The notes under the pieces were generated by a model. The model was not told the origin of the DNA, did no database searches, and saw only the letters and a program-made list of their open reading frames with translations. Positions 1-8,415 of a stretch of DNA of 32,354 nucleotides are shown here, piece after piece (positions within the stretch are counted from its first letter, which is position 1; the number at the start of each line of letters is the position of its first letter). The position numbers and the translations under genes were made by a program. Source of the DNA: Flavobacteriaceae bacterium (GTDB taxonomy: Bacteria > Bacteroidota > Bacteroidia > Flavobacteriales > Flavobacteriaceae); NCBI GenBank assembly GCA_024762795.1, contig JANTGS010000027.1, forward strand, positions 1 to 32,354. Direction: 5' to 3'.

Positions 1-42
1 ATCCTTTTCAATCCTTAACGATATTTATTATAATATTATTGG

Positions 43-117
43 ATAAACAGACCGCTCCTACGGAGCTTTTTCCATAGGTTTACTATTTCTATAAATAAAC
101 AGGCTCCCAAGGAACCC
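43..117. repeat. Pair of REP-like hairpin repeats
   Basis: Two copies of the octamer ATAAACAG (43-50 and 95-102) are each followed directly or within three bases by a short palindrome. The first is GCTCC-TAC-GGAGC (54-66). The second is the imperfect GGCTCC-CAA-GGAACC (102-116). The first hairpin is followed on the plus strand by five T. The paired layout looks like small dispersed palindromic repeats found between genes in many Bacteroidota genomes. The family name and any dispersal in this genome cannot be confirmed from one window. The first palindrome could also act as a weak terminator. Confidence 0.45.
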
Positions 118-275
118 TATTCGATTATCCTTATATGATGATCATTTGAGATGAAAGCTTATAAAAAATGCTTTAGGCTATAAGCAATAAACAATTCTAA
201 ATCTTGATTATTTTAATGTTAACTACTTATTTAACCACAAGGTTCATCATACCAAAATGAATTTCAATTCCGGTA

Positions 276-2696
276 TCAGTAATTATCCACATCAATGATA
301 AATCTAACCGGACGATACTCAGCGATCGACTGAAAACTGTTATAAATTTTCCAGATAATCTTTTTGGATTCGTAGATAGGGCGATTTGCCGGCAATTTGA
401 TCAAGAGCGTTCTGATATACTGATTTCTGATTCTTGAGATAGAAGGTGTTGCCGGCCCCAGTACGTGATCCGCAAAGGTATTTTTAAGCGATTTCCCTAA
501 CCATTCTGAAGCCTGACTTACTTTATTGGGATCTTTGTGTTTTAAGGTAATTTTTATTAACCTAACCAGAGGTGGATAATGATACTGATATCTTTCATTC
601 ATCTGGTCTTTGTACATTCCGGCAAAATCATTTACAGAAACCTGTTGCAGGATCTGATGGTAAGGATTAAAGGTCTGGATGATCACTTTTCCTCTTTTTT
701 TAGCCCGCCCTGCCCTACCGGATACCTGTACCATCAACTGAAAACTACGTTCATGTGCTCTGAAATCGGGAAAATTCAGCATATTATCGGCATTAAGAAT
801 TCCCACCAGAGATACATTTTTAAAATCGAGCCCTTTACTCAGCATTTGAGTTCCCACCAAGATATCGATTTCCTGCTCCTGAAAAGCACTGATAATTTTA
901 TGATACCCATATTTACCACGGGTTGTATCCATATCCATCCTTGAAACCCTCGCATCCGGAAAGATCTCATTCAATTCGATTTCTATCTGTTCAGTACCAA
1001 AACCTTTGGTATCGAGTGTAGGGTTTCCACAGGCTTTGCAAACTTTCGGCATAGGCATCGTATATCCGCAATAATGGCAGCGTAATTCAGCCCTGAACTT
1101 ATGATAGGTCAGACTCACATCACAATTAGGGCATTGAGGAGATACTCCGCAGGAAGTACATTCCACAATAGGCGCATACCCGCGTCGGTTTTGAAAAAGG
1201 ATCACCTGTTCCTTCTCCTCCAGGGCATTGTTGATCTCTTCGATCAACCGGTCAGAAAAATGCCCAGTCATTCTTTTTTTTCTGTGTTTCTCCTTGATAT
1301 CAGTTAGTTCAATATCAGGTAACATCACATTCCCAAAGCGGTGATTCAGTTCAACAAGGGCGTATTTTCCCTTTTTTGTATTAAAAAAACTTTCTACGGA
1401 AGGCGTTGCACTTCCCAGCAAAACTCTAGCCTGATGTAGATTTGCCAGCACAACAGCGGCATCCCGGGCGTGGTATCTCGGTGACGGTTCAAATTGTTTA
1501 TAGGAAGTTTCATGCTCTTCATCTACAATGATCAATCCAAGATTGTGAAAAGGCAAGAGAACTGAGGAACGTGCCCCTAAAATGATCTGTGTATTTTCCT
1601 TTTGAGCAATCATATTGTTCCAGGCCTCTACCCTTTCATTTAAAGAATAACGCGAATGAAAAACGGTGATCCTATTTCCAAAATATTTTTGGAGACGACT
1701 AATGATCTGTGTAGTTAAAGCTATCTCCGGTAAAAGGTAAAGCACCTGCTTTCCCAAATCAATTACCTCCTGGATCAGCTTGCTGTATATCTCTGTCTTT
1801 CCACTTGAAGTAATCCCATGTAATAAAATGACGCTCTTCTCTTTAAATGCTTCATTAATTTCAGTATAGGCGGTTTTCTGAACCTCATTCAGATCTTTTA
1901 AGGGGAAGGTTTGAGAATCAAAAGAAACCCTGTCCTTTTGCAAGTGATAAGTTTCAAAGATCTCCTTATCGATCAATGCTTTGATCACAGCATCGGATAC
2001 TCCCGATTTCTTTTTTAATGTACTCTGATTGATATGTTCTTTCGTTGCTTTTAAATGAAAATAGGTCAAAATTACTTTTCGTTGTTTTTCTGCTCTTTGT
2101 AAGGTTTTAATCAGTTCATTCAGACCTTTTTCATCATTATATTTTTCGTTTAGACGGAGATATTTTACCAGTTTAGGTTTGTATTGTTCGTAAAGTTCTT
2201 CTTTTGTATAAATTACTTTTTTATGGAGCAAACTTTGAATTACAGGAAAAATATTCTTCTTGCCGAGTATCTTATAAACATCCTCGATCTTTATCTTATC
2301 CTGATATTCAAGCGCTTCATAGATCAGAAATTCTTCGTTTTCCAGCCCCTTTTCATCAGTAAAAGCTTTATTTTTAACAATAAGTGTTTCACTTTCTAAA
2401 AGGAAAGAAGAAGGAATTCCGGCACGGAGAACTTCTCCCAGCGAACACATATAATATTTAGCAATCCACTCCCAGTGTTCCAGCTGCTTTAAAGTGATCA
2501 AAGGTTTATCATCCAGAATCTGAAAGATCTCTTTAGCCTCGTAAGCCGCAGGTTTATTTTGATGGATCTTATAGACCAGCCCCGTAAAAATCTTTGATTT
2601 CCCAAAAGGAACTGCCACACGCATACCGGTTTGTAAATATCCGGCTTCGGCCTGAGTTATCTTATAAGTAAATAACTTTTGCAGCGGAATTGGCAA
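276..2696 (-). CDS. priA: Primosomal protein N' (PriA), replication restart helicase
   Basis: PriA is the 3'-to-5' DNA helicase that reloads the replisome at stalled forks. Visible are the N-terminal DNA-binding region (about residues 1-100), a Walker A motif GITSSGKTE (294-302), the DEEH box (392-395) and eight zinc-binding cysteines in four pairs (C513/C516, C522/C525, C540/C543, C553/C556), then the C-terminal helicase lobe. At 806 residues it has the usual Bacteroidota length. The start is uncertain. The first permitted start in frame is TTG at 2696, but the conserved N-terminal strand (a V-I-L-P-I-P-L pattern) begins several codons earlier. That stretch stays open to a stop at 2730-2732 and contains no ATG or GTG, only CTG (2723) and ATT codons. 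The gene lies just downstream of the rhomboid gene on the same strand. The function call is very secure; only the 5' end is in doubt. Confidence 0.96.
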   Translation of the reverse strand: MPIPLQKLFTYKITQAEAGYLQTGMRVAVPFGKSKIFTGLVYKIHQNKPAAYEAKEIFQILDDKPLITLKQLEHWEWIAKYYMCSLGEVLRAGIPSSFLLESETLIVKNKAFTDEKGLENEEFLIYEALEYQDKIKIEDVYKILGKKNIFPVIQSLLHKKVIYTKEELYEQYKPKLVKYLRLNEKYNDEKGLNELIKTLQRAEKQRKVILTYFHLKATKEHINQSTLKKKSGVSDAVIKALIDKEIFETYHLQKDRVSFDSQTFPLKDLNEVQKTAYTEINEAFKEKSVILLHGITSSGKTEIYSKLIQEVIDLGKQVLYLLPEIALTTQIISRLQKYFGNRITVFHSRYSLNERVEAWNNMIAQKENTQIILGARSSVLLPFHNLGLIIVDEEHETSYKQFEPSPRYHARDAAVVLANLHQARVLLGSATPSVESFFNTKKGKYALVELNHRFGNVMLPDIELTDIKEKHRKKRMTGHFSDRLIEEINNALEEKEQVILFQNRRGYAPIVECTSCGVSPQCPNCDVSLTYHKFRAELRCHYCGYTMPMPKVCKACGNPTLDTKGFGTEQIEIELNEIFPDARVSRMDMDTTRGKYGYHKIISAFQEQEIDILVGTQMLSKGLDFKNVSLVGILNADNMLNFPDFRAHERSFQLMVQVSGRAGRAKKRGKVIIQTFNPYHQILQQVSVNDFAGMYKDQMNERYQYHYPPLVRLIKITLKHKDPNKVSQASEWLGKSLKNTFADHVLGPATPSISRIRNQYIRTLLIKLPANRPIYESKKIIWKIYNSFQSIAEYRPVRFIIDVDNY

Positions 2697-2743
2697 TATG
2701 ACATCTGTAAAGTAAATAGTCAGAATATTTTAGAAGAAAAAGA

Positions 2744-3391
2744 TCAGGCCTCTAATTTATCCTTAAAAATAAACATTAAAACAATAGGAATAGCCAAAAG
2801 CAGAGTCATTTTCAGATTTGTGGTTATCACTGCAGGATAAAGAATGATTGTAAGTAAGAAACCACCAATAGCTCCCCCAATATGTGCACTATGTCCAATA
2901 TTTCCCCAACGGTTTTTCATACCAAAAATAGAATACAATAAATAACCTACCCCAAAAACATAGGCAGGAATTGGAATTGGAATAAAGAACATATACAAAC
3001 TCATTCCCGGATTCAGCATAATTGCTGCATAAACCACTCCCATAACCGCACCAGAAGCTCCTACTGCACTGTAATAAGGCTCCTTTTTATGAAAATTGAG
3101 TGCGAACAGACTACCGGCAAGCAAACTGCCAAAATAAATAGCCAAAAATTTAGGAACCCCCACATAATTAATCACCGGTCCTGCAAAAAAATACAGGGTC
3201 AACATATTGAACAGTAAATGTGAAGTATCCACATGCAAAAAACCCGAAGTAAGCATTCTGATCTTTTCTCCGTTGAGTATTGGTGATATCTGGAATTTAT
3301 ATTTTTCAAAGAAGATCTGATCTCCAAATCCTTTGTAAGAAACGATCACATTGATCAGGATGATCAATATTGTTATTTTATCTAAACCCAT
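2744..3391 (-). CDS. Rhomboid family intramembrane serine protease
   Basis: This is a 215-residue polytopic membrane protein with the rhomboid fold. Family hallmarks are H58-xxx-N62 in the HLLFNML segment (oxyanion site), the GASG motif with nucleophile S113, and the catalytic histidine H170 in SAHIGG near the C terminus. Rhomboids cleave transmembrane substrates inside the inner membrane; the substrate here is unknown. Six hydrophobic segments are apparent, matching the minimal six-helix bacterial form with no extra cytoplasmic domain. It starts with ATG and lies 47 bases upstream of the first priA start codon, so co-transcription is plausible. It is divergent from the acyltransferase gene. 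Confidence 0.9.
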   Translation of the reverse strand: MGLDKITILIILINVIVSYKGFGDQIFFEKYKFQISPILNGEKIRMLTSGFLHVDTSHLLFNMLTLYFFAGPVINYVGVPKFLAIYFGSLLAGSLFALNFHKKEPYYSAVGASGAVMGVVYAAIMLNPGMSLYMFFIPIPIPAYVFGVGYLLYSIFGMKNRWGNIGHSAHIGGAIGGFLLTIILYPAVITTNLKMTLLLAIPIVLMFIFKDKLEA

Positions 3392-3409
3392 TTAAAAAGA
3401 TTTTATTTT

Positions 3410-3417
3410 CAAAGATA
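3410..3417 (-). promoter_or_regulatory. Candidate -7 promoter element for the rhomboid-priA genes
   Basis: Read on the minus strand the site is TATCTTTG, an exact match to the Bacteroidota -7 consensus TAnnTTTG, 18 bases upstream of the rhomboid ATG. No TTG -33 element lies at the usual 17-23 base distance, so this is a motif match only. Confidence 0.35.
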
Positions 3418-3445
3418 AAATTATATCCGATATTTGCATTTCATT

Positions 3446-4348
3446 ATGATACAATTCTTAGTTTTTATTTTAGTTTATCCGTTTATTTATCTGATTTCGA
3501 TTCTTCCGTTCAGATTACTTTACATATTATCTGATTTTTTATCTTTTATCACTTTTCATGTTGTTAGTTATCGTAAAAAGGTGATTTACAACAATTTAAT
3601 AACTGCTTTTCCTGAAAAATCTGATAAAGAGATCAAAGAGATCCAAAAAAAATTCTATCATCATTTTGTGGATATTTTTATGGAAATGATCAAAACCTTT
3701 ACCATCAGTAAAAAAGAATTCATCAAAAGAATGAATCTTACCAACGAAGAAGAGGTAAAAATCTTTATGAAGAAATATCCCTCTAATATTCTTATGGCCT
3801 CCCATCATAGCAACTACGAGTGGTTGGCTATTTTAAGTCAACATTCTGATCATCCTGTTTATGCGGCTTATAAAAAAGTTGAAAATAAATATTTTGACAA
3901 CCTTGCCAAAAAATCAAGATCGAGATTTGGCTCCATATTAATTCCCACCAGAGAATTTAAACAGCTGATAAATAATAATTATAAAGAGAAAATAGAGGGT
4001 ACTTATGGTTTGATCAGCGATCAGAATCCTCTGCCTGAAAAAGCACTTTACTGGCGACCTTTTTTCGGACAAAAGGTTCCGGTATTTACCGGAGCAGAAA
4101 AATTTGCCAAGGAATACAACTATCCTGTAGCCTATATTGATACCCGAAAGATCAAAAGAGGTTATTATCAGGCTACCTTTAAAGTGATCACTTTAAATCC
4201 AAGGGAATTACCTGATTTTCAAATCACTGACAAATTTTTTGAAATTCTTGAAAATCAGATCAGAGAACAACCCGAATACTATTTCTGGACTCATAAAAGG
4301 TTTAAACATGTAGGTAAAGAGCCTTCCTCAAAGAAAAAAACTAATTAG
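3446..4348 (+). CDS. LpxL/HtrB-like lysophospholipid acyltransferase
   Basis: This 300-residue protein has one N-terminal membrane anchor (about residues 3-35) and the acyltransferase signature H-x4-E in the segment ASHHSNYEW (H120 and E125 counted from the chosen ATG). The family (LpxL/HtrB/MsbB) adds secondary acyl chains to lipid A on the inner face of the inner membrane. Some Bacteroidota members instead act on other lipids, so the exact acceptor is not claimed. The ATG at 3446 is preferred over a TTG at 3434 because the hydrophobic anchor begins right after it. It stands alone on the plus strand, divergent from the rhomboid gene and convergent with the aminotransferase gene. The call fits with the lipid A genes further along the window. 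Confidence 0.85.
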   Translation: MIQFLVFILVYPFIYLISILPFRLLYILSDFLSFITFHVVSYRKKVIYNNLITAFPEKSDKEIKEIQKKFYHHFVDIFMEMIKTFTISKKEFIKRMNLTNEEEVKIFMKKYPSNILMASHHSNYEWLAILSQHSDHPVYAAYKKVENKYFDNLAKKSRSRFGSILIPTREFKQLINNNYKEKIEGTYGLISDQNPLPEKALYWRPFFGQKVPVFTGAEKFAKEYNYPVAYIDTRKIKRGYYQATFKVITLNPRELPDFQITDKFFEILENQIREQPEYYFWTHKRFKHVGKEPSSKKKTN

Positions 4349-4407
4349 AGTCTCTGTATACAAAGCCTCATGCATAAACAAGAATGTTCGAGATCGAGGC
4401 ATAAAAT

Positions 4408-4451
4408 AAATTCAAAGCCCAAAAAACCAGTGTATTTGAGAATTTGAATTT
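4408..4451. terminator. Possible bidirectional terminator between convergent genes
   Basis: A perfect 9-bp inverted repeat, AAATTCAAA (4408-4416) and TTTGAATTT (4443-4451), lies between the convergent acyltransferase and aminotransferase genes. The stem is A/T-rich and the loop is 26 bases, so it would be weak. The position is the main support. Confidence 0.25.
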
Positions 4452-4489
4452 TGAGTAACAACGAAGATACCGGACAGTCGAGCAAACAC

Positions 4490-5971
4490 CTATTGATCTT
4501 CAGAAAACCACTTTTTAACCAACTCTGCTTCTACAGATCTAAAAGTCTTGTGTTCAAATTCATTGGTATCTTGATTGTAGGTATAATCCTCTCCCCATTC
4601 TTTAAAATTAGCTGCGAGTGCTTTGATGCTTTCGCAGATGTAATTTACTTCTTCATCGGTTGTGGTTGGATGAATAGACATTCTTATCCATCCCGGTTTG
4701 TCGAGCATACATCCCTGAGCTAGTTTTTCAATAAGTTCATGAGAGGTTTGCTGATCTACATGCAACAGAAAATGCCCGTATGTTCCGGCGCAGGAACAGC
4801 CTCCCCTGGTTTGAATACCATACCTGTCATTGAGTAGTTTAACCCCTAGATTAAAATGCAGATCGTTGATATAAAAAGAGAAAACACCCATACGATCCTG
4901 ATGTTGTTCCGCCAAAAAGATCAGGTTTTTTACCGGTGTAAGCTCTTTAAAAACTTTTTTGATGATCTCATGCTCTCTGGCTAAAATATTTTCCACACCC
5001 ATATCTTCTTTCAACTGAATAGATAAGGCCGTTCTGATGGTTTGCAGGAATCCGGGGGTTCCCCCATCTTCACGCATTTCTATATCATCAAAATATTTAT
5101 GCTCTCCCCATGGATTCGTCCAAACCACTGTTCCCCCACCTGGATTATCCGGCACCATATTATGGTAGAGATTCTTATTAAAGATCAACACACCGGGAGT
5201 GCCCGGCCCGCCTAAGAATTTATGTGGCGAAAAGAAAATTGCATCCAGATGTGCTTCTTCATCCTCTTGCGGATGCATATCAATAGGTACATAAGGGGCC
5301 GAACAGGCAAAATCTACAAAACAGACTCCGTTATTCCTGTGCATTATTCTTGCGATCTTTTTATAATCAGGCTGTAAACCGGTTACATTAGAACAGGCTG
5401 TAACAGAAGCGATCTTAAGTGCACGGTCTTTATATTTATCGATCATATCCTGCAAGCTGTCAATATCAACTAATCCTCTTTTATCATAAGGAATGATCTC
5501 TACATCAGAAATGGTTTCCAGCCAAGAAGTCTGATTAGAGTGATGTTCCATATGCGTAATAAAGATAACAGGCCTCAATTCTTCAGGAACATTCACATAA
5601 TCCTTTAAATTACAGGGTATCCGCAGGCCGAGAATTCTTTGAAACTTATTCACAACACCGGTCATACCACTGCCTTCCATGATCAGAATATCATCTTCGG
5701 CCGCATTTACATGATCTTTTATGATCGCTCTTGCCTTATGATAAGCATGGGTCATTACCGATCCGGTTACCGAAGTTTCCGTATGTGTATTGGCCACAAA
5801 AGGTCCGAAATCATTGAGGATCTTCTCCTCTATTAGCCGGTAAAGGCGTCCGCTGGCAGTCCAGTCGGCATAAATAATCTTTTTCTGCCCATAAGGCGAT
5901 TCAAAAGTCTGATCAATTCCTACAATATGCTTTCGGAACTTGCTAAAATACCGTTCTAAATCTTGCTTCAT
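4490..5971 (-). CDS. PLP-dependent class V aminotransferase / cysteine desulfurase-like protein
   Basis: This is a fold-type I PLP enzyme of the class V aminotransferase family (SufS/NifS/selenocysteine lyase relatives). The PLP-binding lysine is in SPHKFLGG (K251 from the ATG at 5971). A cysteine-rich loop RGGCSCAG follows at about residues 390-397, in the place where cysteine desulfurases carry their catalytic cysteine. HMEHHSN and the FVDFACSAP segment (aspartate contacting PLP nitrogen) are also recognisable. At 493 residues it is longer than SufS (about 400), with an extra C-terminal tail. The ATG at 5971 is preferred over a TTG at 5998. It lies 32 bases downstream of glmM and is probably co-transcribed. 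The substrate is not determinable from sequence: cysteine desulfurase, selenocysteine lyase or another beta-lyase are all possible. Confidence 0.8.
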   Translation of the reverse strand: MKQDLERYFSKFRKHIVGIDQTFESPYGQKKIIYADWTASGRLYRLIEEKILNDFGPFVANTHTETSVTGSVMTHAYHKARAIIKDHVNAAEDDILIMEGSGMTGVVNKFQRILGLRIPCNLKDYVNVPEELRPVIFITHMEHHSNQTSWLETISDVEIIPYDKRGLVDIDSLQDMIDKYKDRALKIASVTACSNVTGLQPDYKKIARIMHRNNGVCFVDFACSAPYVPIDMHPQEDEEAHLDAIFFSPHKFLGGPGTPGVLIFNKNLYHNMVPDNPGGGTVVWTNPWGEHKYFDDIEMREDGGTPGFLQTIRTALSIQLKEDMGVENILAREHEIIKKVFKELTPVKNLIFLAEQHQDRMGVFSFYINDLHFNLGVKLLNDRYGIQTRGGCSCAGTYGHFLLHVDQQTSHELIEKLAQGCMLDKPGWIRMSIHPTTTDEEVNYICESIKALAANFKEWGEDYTYNQDTNEFEHKTFRSVEAELVKKWFSEDQ

Positions 5972-6003
5972 CTGAGTTTGTTTCAATTCTTTGTACAAAT
6001 ATT

Positions 6004-7395
6004 TTAAATACCTGCAATTTCTGCGATCTCCTTCATTATTTTCTCTGCCAGATCGTCTGCTTTTTGCTGGCTGGTACTCTCGGTATAGATTCTAATAATC
6101 GGTTCTGTATTCGATTTTCTCATATGTACCCATTCCTGTTCAAAATCAACCTTAACACCGTCAATTGTATTGACCTTCTCATGACTGTATTTCTCCTTCA
6201 TTTTCTCAAGGATCTTATCCACATCCAGTTCCGGAGTCAGCTGGATCTTGTTCTTACTCATAAAATATGAAGGATAAGAATCTCTTAATTCTTTACAGGT
6301 CATCTTTTTATGGGCCAGATGTGTTAAGAACAAGGCAACACCTACCAAAGCATCTCTTCCGTAATGAGACTCAGGATAAATAATCCCACCATTTCCTTCC
6401 CCGCCAATAATGGTATAGGTATCTTTCATGGTCTGTACTACATTTACCTCACCCACTGCTGCAGCGGTATAGGTACCACCATACTTTTCTGTAACATCTC
6501 TTAAAGCTCTGGTTGAAGAAAGATTGGAAACCGTATTTCCGGGTGTTTTAGAGAGCACATAATCTGCGCAGGCTACCAGAGTATATTCTTCACCGAACAT
6601 AGAGCCATCCTCGTTAACAAAAGCGAGTCTATCCACATCAGGATCAACCACGATCCCAAGATCGGCTTTATTCTCAACCACAAGTTTTGAGATCTCTGTA
6701 AGGTTTTGAGGAAGTGGTTCGGGATTATGAGGGAATTCCCCATTAGGATTACAATAGAGCTCTATACAATCCACCCCAAGTTTTCCTAGCAATTGAGGGA
6801 TGGCTATACCACCTGTTGAATTTACCCCATCAACCACAACTTTAAATTTTGCATTTTTTATTGCCTCAACATCAACAAGATCAAGCTTTAAAACCTCGTT
6901 GATATGTTTCGAAATATAGTTCTTCTTCTTAAAATAATCCCCCAGATCATCTACTTGAGCATATTCGAAATTTCCTTCATCAACAAGTTTTAAGATCTCT
7001 TCACCATCTTTTGCATTAAGAAACTCTCCCCTTTCATTGAGCAATTTTAAGGCATTCCACTGTTTCGGATTATGTGAGGCCGTAATGATAATCCCCCCAT
7101 CGGTCTCCTCAAGTGTAACAGCAACTTCTACTGTGGGAGTAGTTGACAAACCAATATCGATCACATCAATTCCCAGTCCTGTTAAGGTATTGGCTACCAG
7201 ACTTGAGATCATTTTACCTGAGATCCTTGCATCTCTGCCCAGAATAATCTGAAGATCTTTCCGGTTATTGTTTCTTTTGATCAGCCAGGCACCATACGCC
7301 GAGGCAAATTTTACTGCATCCAGCGGAGTAAGATTATCATCGGTCTTTCCACCAATAGTTCCCCGTATTCCTGAGATTGATTTAATAAGCGTCAT
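6004..7395 (-). CDS. glmM: Phosphoglucosamine mutase (GlmM-type phosphohexomutase)
   Basis: GlmM converts glucosamine-6-phosphate to glucosamine-1-phosphate for UDP-GlcNAc, the precursor of both peptidoglycan and lipid A. The four-domain alpha-D-phosphohexomutase layout is visible. The phosphoserine S107 sits in TASHNPKQWNALK, the Mg2+ loop is DPDVDR (D251, D253, D255), the sugar-binding loop is GGEGNGG, and the C-terminal phosphate-binding segment is RKSNTEPIIRIY. Its 463 residues fit the family. The start is ATG. Phosphomannomutase specificity cannot be excluded, since Bacteroidota annotate both in this subfamily, but UDP-GlcNAc supply fits the lipid A genes nearby. A promoter with both elements lies just upstream. 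Confidence 0.88.
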   Translation of the reverse strand: MTLIKSISGIRGTIGGKTDDNLTPLDAVKFASAYGAWLIKRNNNRKDLQIILGRDARISGKMISSLVANTLTGLGIDVIDIGLSTTPTVEVAVTLEETDGGIIITASHNPKQWNALKLLNERGEFLNAKDGEEILKLVDEGNFEYAQVDDLGDYFKKKNYISKHINEVLKLDLVDVEAIKNAKFKVVVDGVNSTGGIAIPQLLGKLGVDCIELYCNPNGEFPHNPEPLPQNLTEISKLVVENKADLGIVVDPDVDRLAFVNEDGSMFGEEYTLVACADYVLSKTPGNTVSNLSSTRALRDVTEKYGGTYTAAAVGEVNVVQTMKDTYTIIGGEGNGGIIYPESHYGRDALVGVALFLTHLAHKKMTCKELRDSYPSYFMSKNKIQLTPELDVDKILEKMKEKYSHEKVNTIDGVKVDFEQEWVHMRKSNTEPIIRIYTESTSQQKADDLAEKIMKEIAEIAGI

Positions 7396-7415
7396 ATCAT
7401 ATTTTTTTATTGCAA

Positions 7416-7449
7416 CAAATATACTTTTTTTACCTGATAATTATGTCAA
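7416..7449 (-). promoter_or_regulatory. Promoter for glmM
   Basis: On the minus strand a TTG -33 element (7449-7447) and an exact TAnnTTTG -7 element, TATATTTG (7423-7416), are separated by 23 bases. That is within the spacing reported for Bacteroidota sigma-A promoters. The -7 element ends 20 bases before the glmM ATG. This is the best two-element promoter match seen in the window. Confidence 0.5.
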
Positions 7450-7480
7450 AAAAACCATTCTATATCGATAAAATGGTTTT
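7448..7480 (-). terminator. Rho-independent terminator of fabG
   Basis: A perfect 9-bp stem, AAAACCATT (7451-7459) and AATGGTTTT (7472-7480), has a 12-base loop. On the minus strand it runs into a tract of seven T (7454-7448). It lies 36 bases beyond the fabG stop and separates fabG from glmM. Confidence 0.7.
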
Positions 7481-7515
7481 ATATAATTTTTCTTAACAAA
7501 TTGTTAATCTTTTAA

Positions 7516-8262
7516 TTAGGTGAGCATACCACCATCAACACTAATGGTTTGCCCGGTAATATAATCCGACATGTCACTAGCGAGGAACAGACACGTATTG
7601 GCTACATCTTCCGGAGTTCCTCCCCGCTTTAAAGGAATGGTCTTTCTCCATTCCTCCACCTGTTTTTCATCGAGTTTTGCAGTCATCTCTGTCTCGATAA
7701 ATCCGGGAGCAATAGCATTACAACGAATATTTCTGGAACCCAGTTCCAAAGCTACCGATTTGGTAAAACCGAGAATACCGGCTTTTGAGGCTGCATAATT
7801 GGCCTGTCCGGCATTTCCTTTTAAGCCAACTACCGAACTCATATTGATGATCGACCCTTTACGTTGTTTCATCATCGGCCGGATCACTGCTTTGGTCAGA
7901 TTAAAAACTGATTTAAGATTGACCTCCATTACCTTATCAAAATCCTCTTCGGATATTCTCATAAGCAGGTTGTCCTTGGTGATCCCTGCATTATTGATCA
8001 AAACATCTATACTACCAAAATCTTCCAAAACATTTTTTACCAGCTCCTGAGCTGCTTCAAAATCAGCTGCATTCGACTGATAACCTTTGGCCTTAATTCC
8101 ATATGCACTTAACTCCTTTACCAGTTCTTTAGCTGCTTCTGCAGAAGCATTGTAAGTAAAGGCCACATTAGCACCTTCTTTTGCAAAGGCTTTGGCAATC
8201 CCTCTGCCGATTCCTCTGGATGCACCTGTGATGATCACATTTTTATCTATTACTAATTTCAT
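7516..8262 (-). CDS. fabG: 3-oxoacyl-[acyl-carrier-protein] reductase FabG
   Basis: FabG is the NADPH-dependent reductase of 3-oxoacyl-ACP in type II fatty acid synthesis. It is a classical short-chain dehydrogenase of 248 residues. The Rossmann motif TGASRGIG lies at residues 12-19, NNAG at 90-93, and the catalytic tetrad is N115, S143, Y156 and K160 in the YAASK context. The C-terminal TGQTISVDGG segment is typical of FabG. It starts with ATG and is transcribed alone: a terminator follows it and 153 bases separate it from the peptidase gene upstream. SDR enzymes are numerous, but the close match throughout to bacterial FabG makes this call firm. Confidence 0.93.
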   Translation of the reverse strand: MKLVIDKNVIITGASRGIGRGIAKAFAKEGANVAFTYNASAEAAKELVKELSAYGIKAKGYQSNAADFEAAQELVKNVLEDFGSIDVLINNAGITKDNLLMRISEEDFDKVMEVNLKSVFNLTKAVIRPMMKQRKGSIINMSSVVGLKGNAGQANYAASKAGILGFTKSVALELGSRNIRCNAIAPGFIETEMTAKLDEKQVEEWRKTIPLKRGGTPEDVANTCLFLASDMSDYITGQTISVDGGMLT

Positions 8263-8311
8263 GATTTTCTATTTATCATTTTTTACCCGAATTCTTTTTT
8301 CTGAACTTAAA

Positions 8312-8319
8312 CAAAAGTA
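8312..8319 (-). promoter_or_regulatory. Candidate -7 promoter element for fabG
   Basis: The minus-strand site TACTTTTG matches TAnnTTTG exactly, 49 bases before the fabG ATG. A TTTG sequence (minus strand, 8349-8346) sits 26 bases upstream, slightly more than the usual 17-23 base spacing. Confidence 0.35.
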
Positions 8320-8415
8320 ACAATTTTTATTGATTTGATTTTAGTCAAATATTACTTTGGTTCAGCTTACCAGAACTGCGAAATATTTCTAATTTTCAAT
8401 TTTTATAAATAAGGA

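Noticed and set aside
157-185. Inverted repeat GCTTATA/TATAAGC as a priA terminator
   Set aside because: Only seven A/T-rich pairs and no T tract on the minus strand follow, so it is not distinguishable from chance.
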